In this document: one piece after another, positions 59,531 through 64,000 of the stretch
Layout: every line of letters begins with the position of its first letter
Numbering within the stretch: the first letter of the stretch is position 1
Assembly (NCBI RefSeq): GCF_010501095.1
Contig: NZ_QVMP01000011.1
Coordinates: 160,521-224,520, forward strand
DNA from: Dysgonomonas sp. 520
GTDB taxonomy: Bacteria > Bacteroidota > Bacteroidia > Bacteroidales > Dysgonomonadaceae
Length of the DNA: 64,000 nt
Direction of reading: 5' to 3'
Made by a program: the position numbers and the translations under genes
The notes under the pieces: model-generated
Told to the model about the DNA's origin: nothing
What the model saw: only the letters and a program-made list of their open reading frames with translations
The model's database searches: none

Positions 59531-59564
59531 TCAATATATACTCATCAATGTTTTATAAACTTAA

Positions 59565-59723
59565 AATGACGAGGATGTTCATTTGCGGGGGTTCGGGAAT
59601 TTCGTAGTGAAGCATAAAGCGGAGAAGAAAGCTCGTAATATCAATACCAATACACAGGTTATTGTTCCGGCTCATCGGGCTCCGGCGTTTAAGGCTTCGA
59701 AAGATTTTCGATTGGATAAATAA
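59565..59723 (+). pseudogene. Truncated HU-family DNA-binding protein gene
   Basis: A 52-codon open stretch, preceded by a stop and without an ATG, encodes DVHLRGFGNFVVKHKAEKKA, then RNINTNTQVIVPAHRAPAFK and ASKDFRLDK before TAA at 59721. This is the C-terminal half (DNA-binding arm: RGFG-F, ARNI, IVP, PAFK) of an HU/IHF-type protein. The N-terminal dimerisation half is replaced by the end of the GH51 region, so the gene was cut there. Confidence 0.85.
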
Positions 59724-59750
59724 TGCAATTGCATTTTGTAGGACACCAGA

Positions 59751-59778
59751 AGCTCAATTCCAGTGAATTGGGCTTTTT
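59751..59778 (+). terminator. Rho-independent terminator of the HU remnant
   Basis: AGCTCAATTC and GAATTGGGCT form a 10-bp stem (one G-T pair) with loop CAGT, followed by TTTTT. It lies 28 bases after the HU stop codon and was probably kept from the original HU gene. The 150 bases that follow are A/T-rich without a gene. Confidence 0.8.
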
Positions 59779-59929
59779 GGGGATTTATACTAGTTTGAAT
59801 TTGCGAAACATCCATTTCTCATTTTTTATTTCTCTCGTAAATATTTAGTATTCAACACATAACAGAACATACATTTCAGTGTGTTAAATAATTACGATGA
59901 AATAACAGCACAACTGTTAAAATTAACAT

Positions 59930-59937
59930 TATATTTG
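59930..59937 (+). promoter_or_regulatory. Candidate -7 box for the large exported protein
   Basis: TATATTTG fits TAnnTTTG and lies 47 bases before the ATG at 59985. No clear -33 element. Confidence 0.45.
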
Positions 59938-59984
59938 CAAATATAACAGACTTATACAAAACTTATTTCATAATTTAAAATACT

Positions 59985-62900
59985 ATGCAAAAATCCCATA
60001 AGCATCTTTTGCGGAATCTGCTTGCATTTATTTTGCTAATTCATACTTCTTTAATATTTTCTCAGGAAAACATTGAAGCCAACAAGAAAAAAGCACAGGC
60101 TTGCTTTGCCCGATTGGATGCTCAAAACAGCTATACGGACAATCTGAACCGGGTGGACATGAACATCCTTCCTTCGGGTATTCGTCAGACGATCAACAAC
60201 ATGGGTGTTACTCTGGCGGTGCATAGCGCCGAGTTTTTTCCCGAATACACTTCACTGGGTATCTTTCTTCGCCTGGAAGTTCCCAATCGGGAAGAAGCAC
60301 TGCTGTTCGGAGCAGAAAACATCAAACTGTCTCACGACGGGGACATTATCGGCGACGCCCAATTAACACTTATGAGTGACATAGAAATACCCTTTAGCGG
60401 AAAAAATGTTATACTGAGGTTAAAGGGTAATTATGACGGAAAAACAGGTCAAACCGATGGATTAACATACGTTTCGATAGACTGTAAGGGATTTAAAGAG
60501 TTGGGCGTTTCGGCAGAAGTAGAATTATCCAGGAAGTTATGCCTTCCAATTGATGCAAATGGAAATGTTAAGTCAGGCGAAAAGGTAAAAGGAGCATTCC
60601 GTACGCAAGTGTCCGACTGGAGCGACATTGTGGCAAATATCACCTTTCCGTCCTTCGAAATAAACGGTTTAAGCGGTTTTGTGTGGAACATTCAGGATGC
60701 AGTATTTGATTTCAGTGATACGAGGAACGACCAGTCGTTGGTGTTTCCTCAGGGGTATGAGCAATACCTGATCCCCGGAAATGAGGCCTGGTGGAAAGGC
60801 GTTTATGTAAGGGAACTGTCGGTTACGCTTCCTCCTCAGTTCAATAAAGGGGAAGACAAGCGTGTAAGTTTCTTTGCCCAAAATATGTTAATAGACGATA
60901 ACGGTATAACCGGAAACTTTGGTACTGAAAACTTGTTGTCTTTTAACGAGGGTAATGCCAGCGGTTGGGCGTTTTCGGTCGATTATTTCAGTTTGAGGCT
61001 GATGGCAAATACATTGGAAGAAGCCCGGTTCAGCGGAATACTGGGACTTCCTGTATCCGAAGTATCTCAACTGGCATACGACGGATACATATCCGCCGAC
61101 GACAAGTACGTTATGCGTGTCAGTCCGGTAGACAAGGTTTCTTTCGACCTGTTTCAGGGAAAAGCCGAACTAGACCCAAATTCTTATGTCGAGTTTAAGG
61201 TGGCAGACGGCAAATTCCGCCCCGAAGCCATGCTTCACGGACGTATGGGAATTGAAATCGCAGTCAACCAAGGTAAAAACGCAACAGATTCGCTCGGTTC
61301 GGGAAAACAGTTGATGGCTTTTCAAGGCATTGAGTTCAGAAGCCTCCACCTGAAAACAGAAGCACCCTATTTCAGTGCAGAATACTTTGGTTATAAGGGA
61401 GATGCCAAACTGATGAACTTCCCTGTATCCATTAAGGAAATCGCCTTGACCTCAAGAGGCAATCGAGCAGCTCTAGGCATAGACCTAGACATTACCCTGA
61501 TGGATGGCACTTTTAAAGGCGGAACCAAAGTTGAAATTATAGGTTCTATGGATGAAGGCAAGCTGCACCGATGGAAATATGAAAAAACAGAGGTCAACCG
61601 TATCAATCTGGAAGCCACTATTGCAGAAATGCTGACCCTGAAAGGAGGGTTGAACATCATGACCGATGATCCTGTCTATGGGGATGGATTTGCAGGGGAT
61701 ATTTCGGCAGAGTTCAGCAAAGGTGTAGGCCCATTGAAAGGATTGAAAGCAGAAATGCGCGGCATGTTCGGGAAGACGGATTTCCGATACTGGTTTGTAG
61801 ATGGAATTGCAAAAATTCCCGGTGTGGGAATCCCCATCGGTCCCGGAATCAACCTGACGGGATTCGGAGGCGGTATAGCCTATAAGATGAAACCTCAAGG
61901 GGCAGACCGTGGGACAAAAGGGCAGGTAATGACAGCAACTTCCATGACCTATGTTCCGGACGAAAAATCATCGTTGGGAATCAAGGCAGCCACAGTATTC
62001 AACTTTGTCAAAGACGAGGTGGCACAGGGTGAAGCATGTTTCGAACTGGCTTTCAATGATAAGGGAGGACTTGACTACGCCGGGTTCTATGGCTACACGC
62101 AGTTCTTGTCGGCTATCCCCGGACTGGATAAAATCGAAAGTGTAATCGGAGAAAAATACCAGAAAATCATCGACTTGGAACAAAAAGCAGTAGCCAAACT
62201 TCCGGGAGGAACCCTCGAAGCCTTGAAAAAGACCAAACAATATAACCCCAATGATGCAGGCAAGCTCTATGTGGATGGAGACAGGATAGGCAAAGCCAAT
62301 TTTACGGCGGCATTGGGACTTGAATATAATTTTTCAGAATCTGCATTTCACGCTACTTTCGACCTGTATGTAAATGCAATAGGCGGTTTTCTCAAAGGCG
62401 CAGGTCCTAACAACCGTGCAGGATGGGCTGTAATCCATGTCGATCCCCGGGATTGGTATGTACACATGGGTACACCGGAAGACCGTATCGGCCTGAAAAT
62501 GGGTATCGGAAAACTTCTCAACATTGAAACAGGATCTTACCTGATGGTCGGCACTCAGATTCCCGCATCACCGGCTCCGCCGAAGGAAGTTGCAAGTGTT
62601 GTCAACAAAAACGGGAACATCGACTACATGAAAGACCTGAACCTGATAGAGGGCGGTAAAGGTTTCGCCTTTGGGTCGAGCATGAGTGTTAACACAGGTG
62701 ATCTTACTTTCCTTATCCTCTATGCGAGGTATGCCGCAGGATTGGGTTTCGACTTTATGTTGAAGGACTACGGCGATGCCCAATGCAAAGGGCGTAGCGG
62801 AGCCATCGGTATGGACGGCTGGTATGCCAACGGGCAAGCCTATGCCTATATGCAGGGCGAATTGGGGGTAAAAGTTAAACTGTGGTTTATCAAAGCTAAA

Positions 62901-64000
62901 GTACCCATACTGACGGCAGATGTGGCTGCCCTGATGCAGGCTAAGCTACCTAATCCCAGTTCGTTTAAGGCATACATCGGCATCAATACCAAAGTACTTG
63001 GCCTGATAAAAGTCAACTGTCGTTTCAAGATACTGATAGGCGATGACTGCGAACTGGTGATTCCGGGAGGAAGCCCTTTGGATATGGCGATGATAAACGA
63101 CCTGTCGCCCATAGACAAATCGGATGACGTAAACGTGTTCACGGCACCTCAGGCTACATTTAATATGGCTGTGGAAAAACCTTTTGATGTACAGGACGAT
63201 GACGGGGAGAAGACGTACAAGATAAAAGTAAAGGATTTCTTCATTCATGACGGTAGTCAAAATATTGTGGGAGAAATAAAATGGAATACGGAAAAAGATG
63301 TAGCCTCCTTCTATTCGCATGAAGTGTTACCTCCCCTATCCGACCTGACGGCTACGGTAAACGTGGTATTCGAAGAATATAAGAATAACAAATGGACTCC
63401 GGTTTATACAGCCGGAAAAGAAGCTGTGGAAAGCAAAACCATCAGTTTCAGGACAACAGATGCCCCCCAAGATATACCTTTGGGAAATATTGTTTATTCA
63501 TATCCTGTTGTCGATCAAAAATATTACCTGAAAGGTGAATCCGACAAAGGATATATTCAATTACAATACGGACAAAATTACCTCTTCCCCAGTGAGTATG
63601 AAAACAAGCTGCAACTGGTTGATAATTCAGGAAATGAACACCTGGTAGCAATCAATTACAATCAGGCAAAAAAACGGATCGAATATACCATGCCGGCTAC
63701 TCAAAACAGTACAAATTATGAACTTAACATTCTGTCGCTGAATAAAACAGGAAGCGCTCAAACACAGGCTACCTCAAACCAATCGTTGTTGGATGACAAG
63801 GAAGACGGCAGCATCAGTGTAGAGGGAAAACAGGCTTCCGCCCAAACACGTACCGACATAGGCAAGGTGTTGTTGGCTTATGAGTTCTCGACAAGTAAAT
63901 ATTCTACCTTCAAGCAAAAGATAGACAACATACAAAAAGGCATTCCGGCGGTTAATAAGCTGGCTTCGGATGTGTTGATGTTCGAATACGAAACCATCGG
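59985..64000 (+). CDS. Very large exported protein of unknown function (3' end outside window)
   Basis: From the ATG at 59985 the frame stays open for 1338 codons to the window edge. A signal peptide (MQKSHKHLLRNLL..SLIFSQ) is followed by beta-rich sequence without a recognised enzyme domain. Around residues 570-640 glycine-rich strands (FVDGIAKIPGVGIPIGPGIN, LTGFGGGIAYKM) appear, and again around 760-1000 (GLEYNFSESAFHATFDLYVN, GWYANGQAYAYMQGELGVKV, AYIGINTKVLGLIKVN), reminiscent of repeated amphipathic sheets. From about residue 1060 on it looks like Ig/fibronectin-type modules (KVKDFFIHDGSQNIVGEIKW, ATVNVVFEEYKNNKW). No family was recognised. Large size and export suggest a surface or secreted structural protein. 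Confidence 0.75.
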   Translation, partial: MQKSHKHLLRNLLAFILLIHTSLIFSQENIEANKKKAQACFARLDAQNSYTDNLNRVDMNILPSGIRQTINNMGVTLAVHSAEFFPEYTSLGIFLRLEVPNREEALLFGAENIKLSHDGDIIGDAQLTLMSDIEIPFSGKNVILRLKGNYDGKTGQTDGLTYVSIDCKGFKELGVSAEVELSRKLCLPIDANGNVKSGEKVKGAFRTQVSDWSDIVANITFPSFEINGLSGFVWNIQDAVFDFSDTRNDQSLVFPQGYEQYLIPGNEAWWKGVYVRELSVTLPPQFNKGEDKRVSFFAQNMLIDDNGITGNFGTENLLSFNEGNASGWAFSVDYFSLRLMANTLEEARFSGILGLPVSEVSQLAYDGYISADDKYVMRVSPVDKVSFDLFQGKAELDPNSYVEFKVADGKFRPEAMLHGRMGIEIAVNQGKNATDSLGSGKQLMAFQGIEFRSLHLKTEAPYFSAEYFGYKGDAKLMNFPVSIKEIALTSRGNRAALGIDLDITLMDGTFKGGTKVEIIGSMDEGKLHRWKYEKTEVNRINLEATIAEMLTLKGGLNIMTDDPVYGDGFAGDISAEFSKGVGPLKGLKAEMRGMFGKTDFRYWFVDGIAKIPGVGIPIGPGINLTGFGGGIAYKMKPQGADRGTKGQVMTATSMTYVPDEKSSLGIKAATVFNFVKDEVAQGEACFELAFNDKGGLDYAGFYGYTQFLSAIPGLDKIESVIGEKYQKIIDLEQKAVAKLPGGTLEALKKTKQYNPNDAGKLYVDGDRIGKANFTAALGLEYNFSESAFHATFDLYVNAIGGFLKGAGPNNRAGWAVIHVDPRDWYVHMGTPEDRIGLKMGIGKLLNIETGSYLMVGTQIPASPAPPKEVASVVNKNGNIDYMKDLNLIEGGKGFAFGSSMSVNTGDLTFLILYARYAAGLGFDFMLKDYGDAQCKGRSGAIGMDGWYANGQAYAYMQGELGVKVKLWFIKAKVPILTADVAALMQAKLPNPSSFKAYIGINTKVLGLIKVNCRFKILIGDDCELVIPGGSPLDMAMINDLSPIDKSDDVNVFTAPQATFNMAVEKPFDVQDDDGEKTYKIKVKDFFIHDGSQNIVGEIKWNTEKDVASFYSHEVLPPLSDLTATVNVVFEEYKNNKWTPVYTAGKEAVESKTISFRTTDAPQDIPLGNIVYSYPVVDQKYYLKGESDKGYIQLQYGQNYLFPSEYENKLQLVDNSGNEHLVAINYNQAKKRIEYTMPATQNSTNYELNILSLNKTGSAQTQATSNQSLLDDKEDGSISVEGKQASAQTRTDIGKVLLAYEFSTSKYSTFKQKIDNIQKGIPAVNKLASDVLMFEYETI

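Overview
The window is chromosomal DNA of a Bacteroidetes bacterium, most likely order Bacteroidales and near Dysgonomonas. The evidence is low-to-moderate GC, -7 boxes of the form TAnnTTTG, a TonB-dependent receptor with a carboxypeptidase-like regulatory domain, lipoproteins with short lipoboxes, a type IX secretion sorting domain, PCMD and DUF4468-type proteins, a large-type PurM, and many secreted glycoside hydrolases. No tRNA, rRNA, CRISPR array or intact insertion sequence was seen. The genus is an inference.

Bases 1-30982 hold one co-directional (+) glycan-degradation locus. In order it has a partial beta-helix protein (GH141-like), an MFS sugar/acid transporter, a GH78 alpha-L-rhamnosidase, a lamin-tail/CotH protein with a T9SS sorting domain, a GH138-like alpha-galacturonidase lipoprotein, a very large GH137-like/GH2/malectin/CBM enzyme, two more GH2 enzymes, a GH106 alpha-L-rhamnosidase, a mandelate-racemase-type enolase-superfamily enzyme, an SDR dehydrogenase, a sialate-O-acetylesterase-type esterase and a DUF5703 enzyme. 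The GH138-like gene followed by the GH137-GH2-like gene, together with rhamnosidases and a GH141-like protein, resembles the rhamnogalacturonan-II systems of Bacteroides thetaiotaomicron. No SusC/SusD pair lies in the window. The MFS, enolase and SDR genes suggest that a released rare sugar or sugar acid is imported and dehydrated.

Bases 31556-50405 are mainly housekeeping: recJ, an exported metallo-beta-lactamase-fold protein and recQ; an unknown envelope protein and a TonB receptor on the minus strand; a four-gene 2-oxoacid:acceptor oxidoreductase operon; purM; a surface protein divergent from an AraC-type regulator; a succinyl-CoA:acetate CoA-transferase; a PCMD lipoprotein and an outer-membrane barrel protein.

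Bases 50480-59530 form a second accessory, visibly rearranged region: a Bcr/CflA drug exporter with an AraC regulator, a GH88 gene whose signal peptide is out of frame at a poly(A) tract, a DUF4468-type protein, a GH42 pseudogene (nonsense codon and lost N-terminus) abutting a C-terminal GH51 remnant on the opposite strand, and an intact GH51 arabinofuranosidase. It ends against a truncated HU-family gene. From 59985 an exported protein of more than 1338 residues runs off the window.

Two intergenic repeat families punctuate the window: arrays of a heptamer (TTACNAG and variants), sometimes with a small covarying hairpin, and long palindromes bounded by TTGTCATCCTGA-like ends, one of them inside a MITE-like element. 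A 23-base exact inverted repeat flanks the AraC-type gene at 45834.
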